A DNA stretch of 24,495 nucleotides, taken from NCBI GenBank assembly GCA_964447605.1, contig CAYUTA010000035.1:1-24495 (forward strand), in the 5' to 3' direction. This DNA comes from CAYUTA01 sp964447605 (GTDB lineage Bacteria > Bacillota > Clostridia > Christensenellales > CAG-138). The notes below the pieces were generated by a model that made no database searches, had not been told where the DNA came from, and was given only the letters and a program-made list of their open reading frames with translations. Positions 1 through 7,827 of this stretch are shown here, piece after piece. The position numbers and the translations under genes were made by a program. Numbering within the stretch: the stretch's first letter is position 1; every line of letters starts with the position of its first letter.

Positions 1-66
1 AGTTTTATCTAAGCGGCACCCGGCCGCGCGGAAAACGCGCTGTTCCCATTCAGCGGCAATCTCCAT
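1..66 (-). CDS. Possible start of an unidentified gene, cut by the window edge
   Basis: An ATG at 66-64 opens a frame that stays open to the left edge, giving 22 residues that begin MEIAAEWEQRVF. The stretch is compositionally protein-like and co-directional with the genes upstream. However, there is no Shine-Dalgarno close to the ATG; the nearest purine-rich run is about 30 bases upstream. The sequence does not resemble CodY, the gene that follows hslU in Bacillus. The frame is too short to identify and may be chance. Confidence 0.25.
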   Translation of the reverse strand, partial: MEIAAEWEQRVFRAAGCRLDKT

Positions 67-151
67 AACGTTTCAGCTTTGTATAACCCGCCTGCCCTCC
101 CTCCGGCATTGCTCAGTAAAAGGGCTTTCCCGGCCTGTCCGCCTCTTCCGC

Positions 152-183
152 TTGCGTGAGACGTCTCATGCAAAGGCTTTTTT
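152..183 (+). terminator. Palindromic hairpin followed by T6 (candidate terminator)
   Basis: Positions 152-160 pair with 165-173 in a 9-bp stem with one G-U pair and an ACGT loop. The core is the perfect palindrome GAGACGTCTC. On the plus strand, AGGC and then six T follow the stem. On the minus strand no U-run follows. It could end a plus-strand transcript converging from the left, or it could be a protein-binding palindrome downstream of the cell-wall hydrolase gene. The four bases between stem and T-run make it a weak terminator. Confidence 0.35.
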
Positions 184-236
184 CGCCGTACGGACGAACG
201 GCATGCATATATTCCCGCTCAGGCGCACTGCCCCTA

Positions 237-1136
237 TTATGATGAAAAGTACGCGTTTCCGCCGTAGGTGCCCACATAGGTGCGGTTGCCCCAGCTGGTT
301 CCCGAGGATGCCGAACGAAACGACATCACGTCTGAAGAAAATACCCGGCTGCCATTATTGAGCACATCGTTTGCGCAGCTGATTACGCTGTCGGGAATCG
401 TTTTGGTTAAAAACGAGCCCTTGTTTACCACGGTAAACTGATTTTTCTGATACACCACGTCGTAGACCGAGGAAGGCCAGCGGCTTGATTCAAGGCGGTT
501 AAGAATTACATTGACCACCGCGCGATAGCCCTCGTCGCTTTTATTCGACTCAAAGTATGCCACGCGTGCAGCCAATAATACATCCTCGCCGGAAAAGTGC
601 GAACCGGAGGGGACTTCAACCTGCTGTGAATCATCCGGCGCAGGTTCCGCCGTGGGATCGGGCATCGGCACGACCGGAGGCATGGGCGGAGGCAGCTCCG
701 GCGTATCAACAGGCACAGGTTCTTCCGTCGGCTTTTCAGTCGGCTTAGCCGTGGGTTTGGCGGTCGGTTTTGCCGTGGGCTTGGCGGTCGGCTTTGCCGT
801 TGGTTTTTGGGTGGGTTTCGCCGTGGGCGTGTTTGGGGGCCTGGGCGTTGCTTCGTCCTCCGGTTCTTCGGCAGGCTCCGGCGTATCGGCCGGCGCAGGG
901 GTTGACGCCGCCTTGGACGCCTTCGTATCCTCCGCAAGCTCCAGCATTCGCATTACCTCGGCCGGAGCCGCCATCGGCGCGGGAACAGCCGTTTCCTCCG
1001 CGCTGATGGCAACCGTCTGCGGCGTTGGAGTCGGCGTGATCCACGCCATTGCAACCTCCCGTATACCGGCCTCCCGGCACCCAAACAGCGCCATGCAAAT
1101 CCCCGTTATAATACAACCATAGAAATACCGCCTCAT
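237..1136 (-). CDS. SleB-family cell-wall hydrolase, probable lipoprotein with a KPTA-repeat linker
   Basis: A 299-residue predicted exported peptidoglycan hydrolase. Residues 1-20 look like a lipoprotein signal: an RR n-region, a hydrophobic stretch, and MALFGC with Cys20 as the putative lipidation site, although Phe at -2 is atypical. Residues 35-175 form a low-complexity Pro/Thr/Glu/Ala linker with tandem KPTA units (about 105-138), typical of an extended wall-spanning spacer. Residues 180-299 match the SleB/CwlJ hydrolase domain (Hydrolase_2): AARVAYFES carries the likely catalytic Glu196, followed by GYRAVVNVILNR and a C-terminal SSGTSWGNRTY. Members of this family cleave cortex or vegetative peptidoglycan as lytic transglycosylases. 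With no SPOR or LysM-type domain seen, a spore role is not assured. The gene lies 26 bp after hslU with only a weak Shine-Dalgarno (AGGA, about 12 bases before ATG), so it may be read from the hslVU transcript. In Bacillus codY occupies this place. Confidence 0.88.
   Translation of the reverse strand: MRRYFYGCIITGICMALFGCREAGIREVAMAWITPTPTPQTVAISAEETAVPAPMAAPAEVMRMLELAEDTKASKAASTPAPADTPEPAEEPEDEATPRPPNTPTAKPTQKPTAKPTAKPTAKPTAKPTAKPTEKPTEEPVPVDTPELPPPMPPVVPMPDPTAEPAPDDSQQVEVPSGSHFSGEDVLLAARVAYFESNKSDEGYRAVVNVILNRLESSRWPSSVYDVVYQKNQFTVVNKGSFLTKTIPDSVISCANDVLNNGSRVFSSDVMSFRSASSGTSWGNRTYVGTYGGNAYFSS
723..824 (-). repeat. Imperfect 12-bp tandem repeat encoding (TAKP)n
   Basis: A run of roughly eight 12-base units encodes the TAKP/KPTA linker of the SleB-like protein, with variants carrying Q or E in place of A. 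Third positions differ between units (ggc/ggt, gtc/gtg), so the array is old rather than freshly expanded. Unit number is expected to vary between strains without breaking the frame. Confidence 0.85.
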
Positions 1137-1162
1137 CGGCTTACACCGTCCTTACTTGTCCA

Positions 1163-2551
1163 CTATAGAATATACTTATGTATATCCTCCTGCTGAAATT
1201 CATCTTTTAAGTGCTCGTCGACATAACTTGCATCGATGGCCAGATCAATCTCCGGGTGCTGACCGTTGGCGTTAAATGAAATGTCGTCAAGCAGGTTCTC
1301 AAGCACCGTATGCAGCCTGCGCGCGCCGATGTTCTCCGTGTTCTGGTTTGCTAAAAACGCATACCGCGCGATTTCAGAAAGCGCGTCGTCGGTAAACGTA
1401 AGCTTTACGCTGTCAGTCGCCAGCAACGCCGTATACTGCTTGGTAACCGCGTTCTCCGGCTGGGTAAGGATCTTGCGAAAATCCGCCTGCGAAAGATCGT
1501 CAAGCCGGACACGAATGGGGAATCGGCCCTGCAGTTCCGGAATTAGATCGGTCACTTTTGCCGTATGGAACGCGCCCGCAGCGATAAACAGGATAAAGTC
1601 CGTCTTAACCGGCCCGTACTTGGTGTTGACCACAGAGCCCTCCACGATGGGAAGAATATCGCGCTGCACGCCCTCACGCGACACATCCGGTCCGCCGCCC
1701 GTCTGGTTTGCGCCCGCAATTTTATCGATCTCGTCGATAAACACGATTCCATCCTGCTCCGCACGCTCAACGGCCTCGCGGGTCACGTCATCCATGTCGA
1801 TGCGCTTCTCGCTCTCCTGCTGCACGATCACGCGGCGCGCTTCGGAAACGGGCAGCTTCCGCTTCCTGGTTCGCTTGGGAATCAGCCCGCCGAACATTTC
1901 GCCAAGATTGAGGTCGATGCCCGCAGCAACCATCGCATCGTTGCCGGGCTGCTTTTCCTCGACCTCAACTTCAACCATCACGTGCTCGAGCTGGCCTGCG
2001 CGCAACTGCGCCATCACGCGCTCACGCTCGGTGAAATGCTTCCGCTTTTCCTCCTCGCTCATTTCCGGTTCGGCGCGCTGTTCGCCCCCGCCCAGCAGCA
2101 GCTGCATAACGTTGCCTGGGCTTGGCTGCCGCTCGCGTTTTTTTACCGGCACGATCAGGTCGGCCAGCGCCTGTTCGGCCGCCGCTTCCGCAACAAGGCG
2201 CACCTCCTCCATCCTGCGGTTCTTGCAGATACGGATTGCGGATTCGACCAGATCGCGAATCATGCTCTCCACATCACGGCCGACATAGCCGACCTCGGTG
2301 TATTTGGTGGCCTCCACCTTTACAAACGGCGCGTCAACCAGCCTTGCAAGTCTGCGTGCAATCTCGGTTTTCCCCACGCCCGTAGGTCCAATCATAATGA
2401 TGTTCTTGGGCGTGATCTCGTTTCTCAAATCCTCCGGCAGACGGCTGCGGCGATAGCGGTTGCGCAGTGCAACGGCCACGGCACGCTTTGCCTTATCCTG
2501 GCCGACGATGTATTTATCCAGCGCGTCTACAATCTCCCGTGGCGTCAGCAT
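1163..2551 (-). CDS. hslU: ATP-dependent protease ATPase subunit HslU (ClpY)
   Basis: A 462-residue AAA+ unfoldase that feeds substrates into the HslV peptidase. Visible features are Walker A GPTGVGKT (55-62), the pore loop GYVG (88-91), a charged I-domain in the middle third, Walker B GIVFIDEID, and the C-terminal tail KYIL, which in this family docks into HslV to activate it. I chose the start at 2551 because the protein then begins MLTPREIVDALDKYIVGQ, as in the family. A GGAGG lies inside the last codons of hslV. The frame stays open for 20 more codons upstream, but that stretch overlaps hslV and is not family-like. Only 4 bp separate it from hslV, so the two are surely co-transcribed and probably translationally coupled. 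Confidence 0.98.
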   Translation of the reverse strand: MLTPREIVDALDKYIVGQDKAKRAVAVALRNRYRRSRLPEDLRNEITPKNIIMIGPTGVGKTEIARRLARLVDAPFVKVEATKYTEVGYVGRDVESMIRDLVESAIRICKNRRMEEVRLVAEAAAEQALADLIVPVKKRERQPSPGNVMQLLLGGGEQRAEPEMSEEEKRKHFTERERVMAQLRAGQLEHVMVEVEVEEKQPGNDAMVAAGIDLNLGEMFGGLIPKRTRKRKLPVSEARRVIVQQESEKRIDMDDVTREAVERAEQDGIVFIDEIDKIAGANQTGGGPDVSREGVQRDILPIVEGSVVNTKYGPVKTDFILFIAAGAFHTAKVTDLIPELQGRFPIRVRLDDLSQADFRKILTQPENAVTKQYTALLATDSVKLTFTDDALSEIARYAFLANQNTENIGARRLHTVLENLLDDISFNANGQHPEIDLAIDASYVDEHLKDEFQQEDIHKYIL

Positions 2552-2555
2552 ACCG

Positions 2556-3089
2556 TTATACCTCCTCCACAACGATGTTGTCGTTGGTAAAGATGCAGAT
2601 TTCACTGGCAATTTTCAATGACTTCTCCGCAATATCGCGCGCGTTCATATCGGTATGAAACGCCAGTGCGCGCGCGGCGGCAAGCGCGTACATACCGCCG
2701 GATCCGATGGCCGCGATCCCGTCGTCAGGGTCGATGACCTCGCCCGTTCCGGAAACGATCAAAAGCTCCTCCCTGTTGGCCACGATGAGCATGGCCTCGA
2801 GCCTGCGCATGACTTTATCATTGCGCCAGTCCTGCGCAAGCGTTACCGTCGCGCGCATGAGACTGCCGCTATACTGCTCCAGCTTCTTTTCAAACCGCTC
2901 GCAAAGCGAAAACGCATCCGCAACCGAACCGGCAAACCCCACCACGACCTGATCGTGGTACAACCGGCGGATTTTCTTTGCGCCGGCCTTCATAATACTG
3001 TTTTCGCCGAACGTCACCTGTCCGTCGCCCGCGACGGCGCACCTGCCGTCCTTTTTCACCGCGAGGATCGTCGTTCCCCGAAATTCCAT
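2556..3089 (-). CDS. hslV: ATP-dependent protease peptidase subunit HslV (ClpQ)
   Basis: A 177-residue N-terminal nucleophile peptidase of the proteasome beta type, forming the double-hexamer core of the HslVU protease. The start is MEFRGTTI. The catalytic nucleophile is expected to be Thr6, exposed after removal of a 5-residue propeptide. It is Thr as in most bacteria, not the N-terminal Ser reported for Bacillus ClpQ. AGDGQVTFG, VKK-type Lys in AGAKKIRR, GFAGSVADAF and AIGSGGMYA are family hallmarks. It follows trmFO after a 92-bp gap; in Bacillus a xerC-type recombinase gene (codV) sits in that gap, and here it is absent. The Shine-Dalgarno is poor (GCAGGG about 10 bases upstream). Confidence 0.97.
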   Translation of the reverse strand: MEFRGTTILAVKKDGRCAVAGDGQVTFGENSIMKAGAKKIRRLYHDQVVVGFAGSVADAFSLCERFEKKLEQYSGSLMRATVTLAQDWRNDKVMRRLEAMLIVANREELLIVSGTGEVIDPDDGIAAIGSGGMYALAAARALAFHTDMNARDIAEKSLKIASEICIFTNDNIVVEEV

Positions 3090-3181
3090 AAGATTTATAC
3101 CCTGCTTTCGTATCCGCCGCGGGCGCTTTGCCAGCGGTTATCAGGTGTATCGTAACATAAAAGCGGACGCATTGCGCCGTT

Positions 3182-4492
3182 TTATACATTCGTTTTCAAT
3201 TCTTTCACGATTTTGAGAGATCGTTCCGCAATCGCCCGGTAACGCTCCGCTTTGTTGCGAATGCGCTCCGGATATGGCTCCATGATGCCAAAGGTCGCAT
3301 TCATCGGCTGGAAATCGCCGCCGGCATACTCTGCAACATAGTGCGAAAGCGCGCCGATAGCCGTCCGCGCGGTAAAATCCAGCGGCGGCAGGCCGCCCAG
3401 CGCGCGCGAAAGCTGCACCGCCGCGGCAAGCCCGCTCGAAGCGGACTCCACATATCCCTCCACGCCCGTGATCTGTCCTGCAAAATACACGCCCGGCCGC
3501 GCGCGCAGCTGGTAGTCCCAGCCGAGCACGTTCGGCGGCAAAAACGTGTTGCGGTGCATCACGCCATAGCGGACAAACTCCGCGTTTTTCAGGCCTGGAA
3601 TCATGCCGAACACGCGCCGCTGCTCCGCAAACTTGAGATTGGTCTGGAAACCGACCAGATTCCAAAGTCTTCCGTGCGCATCGTCCTGGCGCAGCTGCAC
3701 CACCGCAAACGGCGTTTGCCCATCCGGCAGTTCCAGGCCGACCGGCTTGAGCGGGCCGAAACAAAGCGTCATTTCACCGCGCTTTGCCATTGTCTCCAAC
3801 GGCATGCACCCTTCAAACACACGCGGCGTTTCAAACGCATGCAGTTCGGTCGTCTCCGCCGCAATTAACGCGCGGTAAAAGGCAAGGTACTCCTCGCGCG
3901 TCATGGGGCAGTTTAGGTAGTCCTCCCCGCGTCCATAGCGCGAGGCGCGGAACACCCTGCTTTGATCAAGGGAGTCAAAGCTGACAATCGGCGCCGCCGC
4001 GTCATAAAAATGCAGCTGTGCGCCCACCAACGCGGAAATGGCGCCGCTGAGCGCCTCGCTCGTCAGCGGCCCCGTCGCAATGATACACGGCGCGTCCGGT
4101 ATCCCGGTGATCTCGCCCGCATGCACGGCAATGTTCGGCTCCGCGGCAATCGCCTGTGTGACCATGCGCGAAAACCCCTCGCGGTCAACCGCCAGCGCGC
4201 CGCCGGCCGGCACGCGCGTTGCGTCCGCACAGCTAAGAATCAGCGAGTCAAGCGCGCGCAGTTCCTCCTTGAGCAGACCCACGGCGTTTTCCAGCCGGTC
4301 GCTGCGCAGGGAGTTGCTGCAAACAAGCTCGCAAAGATCGTCGCTCCTGTGCGCGGGCGTATGCTTGACGGGCTTCATCTCATACAGATCGACCGCATGC
4401 CCGCGCCGCGCAAGCTGCCACGCCGCTTCGCAGCCCGCAAGCCCGGCGCCTACGATGCCGACATGCACGCCATTGCCTGCGGCCTTATTCAT
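3182..4492 (-). CDS. trmFO: Methylenetetrahydrofolate-tRNA uridine-54 C5-methyltransferase TrmFO
   Basis: A 436-residue folate- and FAD-dependent enzyme that makes 5-methyluridine at position 54 in the T-loop of tRNAs. The N-terminus holds the FAD-binding Rossmann motif GIVGAGLAG (12-20). The family signature ELVCSNSLRSD contains Cys58, and FEGCMPLE contains Cys229; these correspond to the two functionally important cysteines of the family. The length matches the usual 435 or so. The start at 4492 (MNKAAGNGVHVGIVGAG) was chosen over an upstream in-frame start because that extension lies in topA and is not family-like. The gene overlaps the end of topA by 8 bp. The topA-trmFO pairing is conserved across Firmicutes, which supports the call. 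Confidence 0.97.
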   Translation of the reverse strand: MNKAAGNGVHVGIVGAGLAGCEAAWQLARRGHAVDLYEMKPVKHTPAHRSDDLCELVCSNSLRSDRLENAVGLLKEELRALDSLILSCADATRVPAGGALAVDREGFSRMVTQAIAAEPNIAVHAGEITGIPDAPCIIATGPLTSEALSGAISALVGAQLHFYDAAAPIVSFDSLDQSRVFRASRYGRGEDYLNCPMTREEYLAFYRALIAAETTELHAFETPRVFEGCMPLETMAKRGEMTLCFGPLKPVGLELPDGQTPFAVVQLRQDDAHGRLWNLVGFQTNLKFAEQRRVFGMIPGLKNAEFVRYGVMHRNTFLPPNVLGWDYQLRARPGVYFAGQITGVEGYVESASSGLAAAVQLSRALGGLPPLDFTARTAIGALSHYVAEYAGGDFQPMNATFGIMEPYPERIRNKAERYRAIAERSLKIVKELKTNV

Positions 4493-6593
4493 CCGCCGTT
4501 TCTTCCTTGCCCTTTTTCCCGCTGCGATGAATATACCCGCAGGCTTTGTCCATGCAGGTGATGTAGCTGCCGTTCTGGCCAATCTTCTGAGCCATCAGGC
4601 CGCCGCATTTGGGACACTTCATCTTTGTGGGCTTATCCCAGCTGACAAAGTCGCAGTCGGGATATTTTTCGCATCCATAGAACGCCTTGCCGCGCTTACT
4701 TTTGCGCTTGATGAGCGCCGCGCCGCACTTGGGGCAGGGTACGTCGATTTTTTCCACTATGGCTTTTGTGTTGCGGCAGGTCGGGAAATTCGGACAGGCC
4801 AGAAATTTACCGAAACGGCCCATCTTATACACCATCATCGCGCCGCATTTTTCGCACTGCACATCGGAAACCTCGTCTGGAATTTTGACGTGCTCGATGC
4901 CCTCCTCGGCCCGTTTTACGGATTCCTCAAACGGACCGTAAAATTCGTCCAGCAGCTTCCGCCATTCCTCGGATCCGTTTTCTACCGAATCAAGCCGTTC
5001 CTCCATGTCGGCCGTAAACTCCACATCTACGACGCGCTCGAAATTCTCTTTCATGAGCTTGTTGACCACAAAGCCAAGCTCCGTAGGCACGAGCAGCTTC
5101 TTTTCGCGCGCAATATAGCCGCGGTCAACAATTGTGGAGATGGTTGGCGAATACGTGCTCGGCCGGCCGATCCCCTTCTCCTCAAGCGTTTTGACCAGCG
5201 TAGCCTCGGTATAGCGCGGCGGCGGCTGCGTAAACCGCTGCTCCGGCACGATTTTCTCTGCATGGCATCGGTCGCCCGCGTTCAGCGCTGGCAATGCAAC
5301 CTCTTTTTCCTGCACGTCGTCGCGCCCCTCGGTGTATACGGCGGTAAATCCGTCGAACAACGTACGAATGCCGTTGGCCCGAAACGTCATGCCGTTGGCG
5401 TCAAACGTCGCCACGGAGGTGGCAAACAGGGCCTCCGTCATCTGGCTTGCCAGAAAACGCTCGTAAATCAGCTTATACAGCCGGAACTGGTCGCTGCTCA
5501 AATACTCGCGGATGGAGGCGGGATCGTTTTCAATATATGTCGGGCGGATCGCCTCGTGCGCATCCTGAGCGCCAGCGCGCCCCTTATAGTGATTTGCCTT
5601 TTCCGGCAGATATTTTTTGCCGTACCGCTTTTCAATATAAGAAAGCGCAGCGGACTGCGCCTCGCCCGCCACGCGCACCGAGTCCGTACGGATGTAGGTA
5701 ATCAGGCCCGTCGCGCCCTTTTTGCCGATCTCAATGCCCTCATAGAGCTGCTGCGCGACCATCATGGCGCGCTTGGTCGTAAAGCCCAGCTTCCGGCTGG
5801 CCTCCTGCTGAAGACTGCTCGTTGTAAACGGCGGCGCGGCATGGCGCTTCTTTTCAGCGTTTTTTACGTCCGTCACAACGAAGTCTGCGCCCGCAATCAC
5901 GTCGAGCACGCGCCTGGCGTCGTCCTCGGAGTGCAATTCAGCCTTCTTGCCGTTTTCGCCGTAGTATTTTGCCACAAAGGCCTTCTTGCCGCTTTCCTCG
6001 CGCAGATGCGCGTCGATTACCCAGTACTCCTCGGGCAAAAAGTCGAGTATCTCCTGCTCGCGGTCGCAGATGATGCGCGTGGCAACCGACTGCACGCGGC
6101 CCGCGGACAGGCCTTTGCGCACTTTTTTCCAAAGAATGGGGCTGATTTCATAGCCAACCAGCCGGTCGAGAATGCGGCGCGCCTGCTGCGCGTTGACCAG
6201 CCGCATGTCGATCGGCCGCACGCCCTTGAGCGAGTTCTTGACGGCAGCGGATGTGATTTCATTAAATTCAATCCGGCACTTGCTGTTCGTATCCAGATTG
6301 AGCACGTTGGCAAGATGCCAGCTGATGGCTTCGCCTTCGCGGTCGGGGTCTGTCGCAAGATAGACCTTATCGGCCTGTCTGGCTTCCTTACGAATGCGCT
6401 CAAGCACATCCCCGCGCCCGCGCAACGTAATATATTTGGGTGCAAAGCCATGTTCAACATCCACACCTATCTGACTTTTTGGCAAATCCCGCACATGTCC
6501 GTTGGAAGCAATTACCTTATACTTGCTGCCTAAAAATTTTCCGATCGTTTTTGCCTTTGCAGGCGACTCAACGATCACCAGTGTTTCAGCCAT
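4485..6593 (-). CDS. topA: DNA topoisomerase I (type IA)
   Basis: A 702-residue enzyme that relaxes negative supercoils through a transient 5'-phosphotyrosyl link. The Toprim domain begins ETLVIVESPAKAKTIGKFLG and contains the metal-binding DPDREGE (82-88). The catalytic tyrosine is Tyr300 in GLITYIRTDS. Three four-cysteine zinc ribbons occupy about 578-690 (CEKCG...CPNFPTC, CPKCG...CEKYPDC, CPKCG...CMDKAC), followed by a basic tail. The start at 6593 has GGAGGAG 12 to 18 bases upstream and gives the canonical N-terminus MAETLVIVESPAKAKTIG. The 89-bp gap to dprA holds no clear promoter, so it is likely read from the comM-dprA side. Confidence 0.98.
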   Translation of the reverse strand: MAETLVIVESPAKAKTIGKFLGSKYKVIASNGHVRDLPKSQIGVDVEHGFAPKYITLRGRGDVLERIRKEARQADKVYLATDPDREGEAISWHLANVLNLDTNSKCRIEFNEITSAAVKNSLKGVRPIDMRLVNAQQARRILDRLVGYEISPILWKKVRKGLSAGRVQSVATRIICDREQEILDFLPEEYWVIDAHLREESGKKAFVAKYYGENGKKAELHSEDDARRVLDVIAGADFVVTDVKNAEKKRHAAPPFTTSSLQQEASRKLGFTTKRAMMVAQQLYEGIEIGKKGATGLITYIRTDSVRVAGEAQSAALSYIEKRYGKKYLPEKANHYKGRAGAQDAHEAIRPTYIENDPASIREYLSSDQFRLYKLIYERFLASQMTEALFATSVATFDANGMTFRANGIRTLFDGFTAVYTEGRDDVQEKEVALPALNAGDRCHAEKIVPEQRFTQPPPRYTEATLVKTLEEKGIGRPSTYSPTISTIVDRGYIAREKKLLVPTELGFVVNKLMKENFERVVDVEFTADMEERLDSVENGSEEWRKLLDEFYGPFEESVKRAEEGIEHVKIPDEVSDVQCEKCGAMMVYKMGRFGKFLACPNFPTCRNTKAIVEKIDVPCPKCGAALIKRKSKRGKAFYGCEKYPDCDFVSWDKPTKMKCPKCGGLMAQKIGQNGSYITCMDKACGYIHRSGKKGKEETADE

Positions 6594-6682
6594 TGTCCTG
6601 TCTTCTCCTCCAAAGTATCGGCAATCCGCCTGTTTTCTTACCTTAATTAAGATGCGGGCCGGTGCTTTTCCCGTCAACCACG

Positions 6683-7825
6683 CTATTGCACCTTTGCACG
6701 CATGGCGTCAAGCGCATACACTCTGCCCGGCAGCTGCTTAATTATTCCCGAAAACTGAAGCCCTGTCAAGGCCGAATTTAGCGCGCCAAGCGGAAACGCC
6801 AACATTTCACACAGCTCGTCAATGGTCCGCTCGCCCGCACACAGCGCTTCCACAATAGCCTGCTCCTCCGGGGAGAGCATGTCTTTTGCCACGATCCGCC
6901 TGCCCGAAAAGGCGGGCGTACCCGCGCGGAAATCGGCATACTCGCAAAGCACGTCCTCCACGCAGCAAACGGGCTTGGCCTCGCCGCGGCAAATCATCCG
7001 GTTGGTGCCGATACTCGCCGCGTCCGTCACCCGTCCCGGTACGGCAAATACCTCGCGCCCCTCCTCAAGCGCGAATCCCGCGGTGATGGCGGCTCCGCTG
7101 CGTTCGCCAGCCTCAACCACCACAACGCCATGGCTCATGCCGCTGATGATGCGGTTGCGGACCGGAAAATTCGGCGGCCTTGCGGGCGTGCCCGGCAAGA
7201 ACTCGGAGATCACCGCGCCGCGCGCAACGATTTCTTCATATAACTTCTCATGTCCTGCAGGATAAACTTCATCCACGCCCGTGCCCAGCACAGCGACGGT
7301 CGGGTAATCCGAATCTTCGCAATCCATCGCGCCGCGGGCTGCGCACGCGTCGATTCCGCTCGCCATGCCGGAGATGACCACGGCGCCGGACTGCACAAAC
7401 GCATGTGAAAATACGCCGGCGACGTCGCGGCCATACTCGCTCGGCCTGCGCGTGCCGACCACCGCCAGCACAAGCTGCGGCTCGGAAACCAGCCTGCCGC
7501 GGTAATACAGTACGTTCGGCGCGTCGTGTATTTCCCGCAGCAACGCGGGATAATCCTCGTCGCCTAAACAGCATACGCCGATGTCTTTTTGCATAAGCCG
7601 CTCAACAAACCGGTCCATGAACCCGTCCTGTGCGGCCTCCACCAAACGCGCTATGCTGCGTGCCGGCAGAAAATCGAACAGCGCCGTGCGTTTGCGCCAA
7701 AAGAGCGCATACGCCTCCGCAAGCTCCGGAAAGCGTCCAAGCACGGCGTTAAAACGGCGCGTGTAATGCTCCGTACCGTAGTTGAGCCACAGATGCAGCT
7801 TTTCTGTTTCTCCAATGGGCCGCAT
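6683..7825 (-). CDS. dprA: DNA-processing protein DprA (Smf)
   Basis: A 380-residue protein that binds incoming single-stranded DNA during natural transformation and loads RecA. Residues 1-100 match the SAM-like N-terminal region. The Rossmann-like DprA domain spans about 105-300, with VVGTRRPSEYG (122-132), SGMASGID (152-159), FPVRNRIISG (220-229) and SGAAITAG (243-250). Residues 315-375 fit the winged-helix C-terminal domain. The gene starts 2 bp after the comM stop codon with a G-rich Shine-Dalgarno inside the comM end, so the two are translationally coupled. Whether the organism is competent cannot be judged here, because DprA and ComM are widespread in non-competent Clostridia. Confidence 0.97.
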   Translation of the reverse strand: MRPIGETEKLHLWLNYGTEHYTRRFNAVLGRFPELAEAYALFWRKRTALFDFLPARSIARLVEAAQDGFMDRFVERLMQKDIGVCCLGDEDYPALLREIHDAPNVLYYRGRLVSEPQLVLAVVGTRRPSEYGRDVAGVFSHAFVQSGAVVISGMASGIDACAARGAMDCEDSDYPTVAVLGTGVDEVYPAGHEKLYEEIVARGAVISEFLPGTPARPPNFPVRNRIISGMSHGVVVVEAGERSGAAITAGFALEEGREVFAVPGRVTDAASIGTNRMICRGEAKPVCCVEDVLCEYADFRAGTPAFSGRRIVAKDMLSPEEQAIVEALCAGERTIDELCEMLAFPLGALNSALTGLQFSGIIKQLPGRVYALDAMRAKVQ

Positions 7826-7827
7826 TT

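Noticed and set aside
652..1122. Plus-strand frame of 156 codons rich in Gly/Val repeats
   Set aside because: It is the mirror image of the KPTA linker and flanking part of the SleB-like gene, with no ribosome-binding site.
4038..6533. Plus-strand open frame of 831 codons opposite topA and the start of trmFO
   Set aside because: Long antisense frames are common in GC-rich genes; topA and trmFO on the other strand carry all expected motifs, and this frame has none.
6643..6677. TTGACG possibly serving as a -35 before topA
   Set aside because: At 17 bases spacing the -10 would be CATCTT, which matches too poorly to call a promoter.
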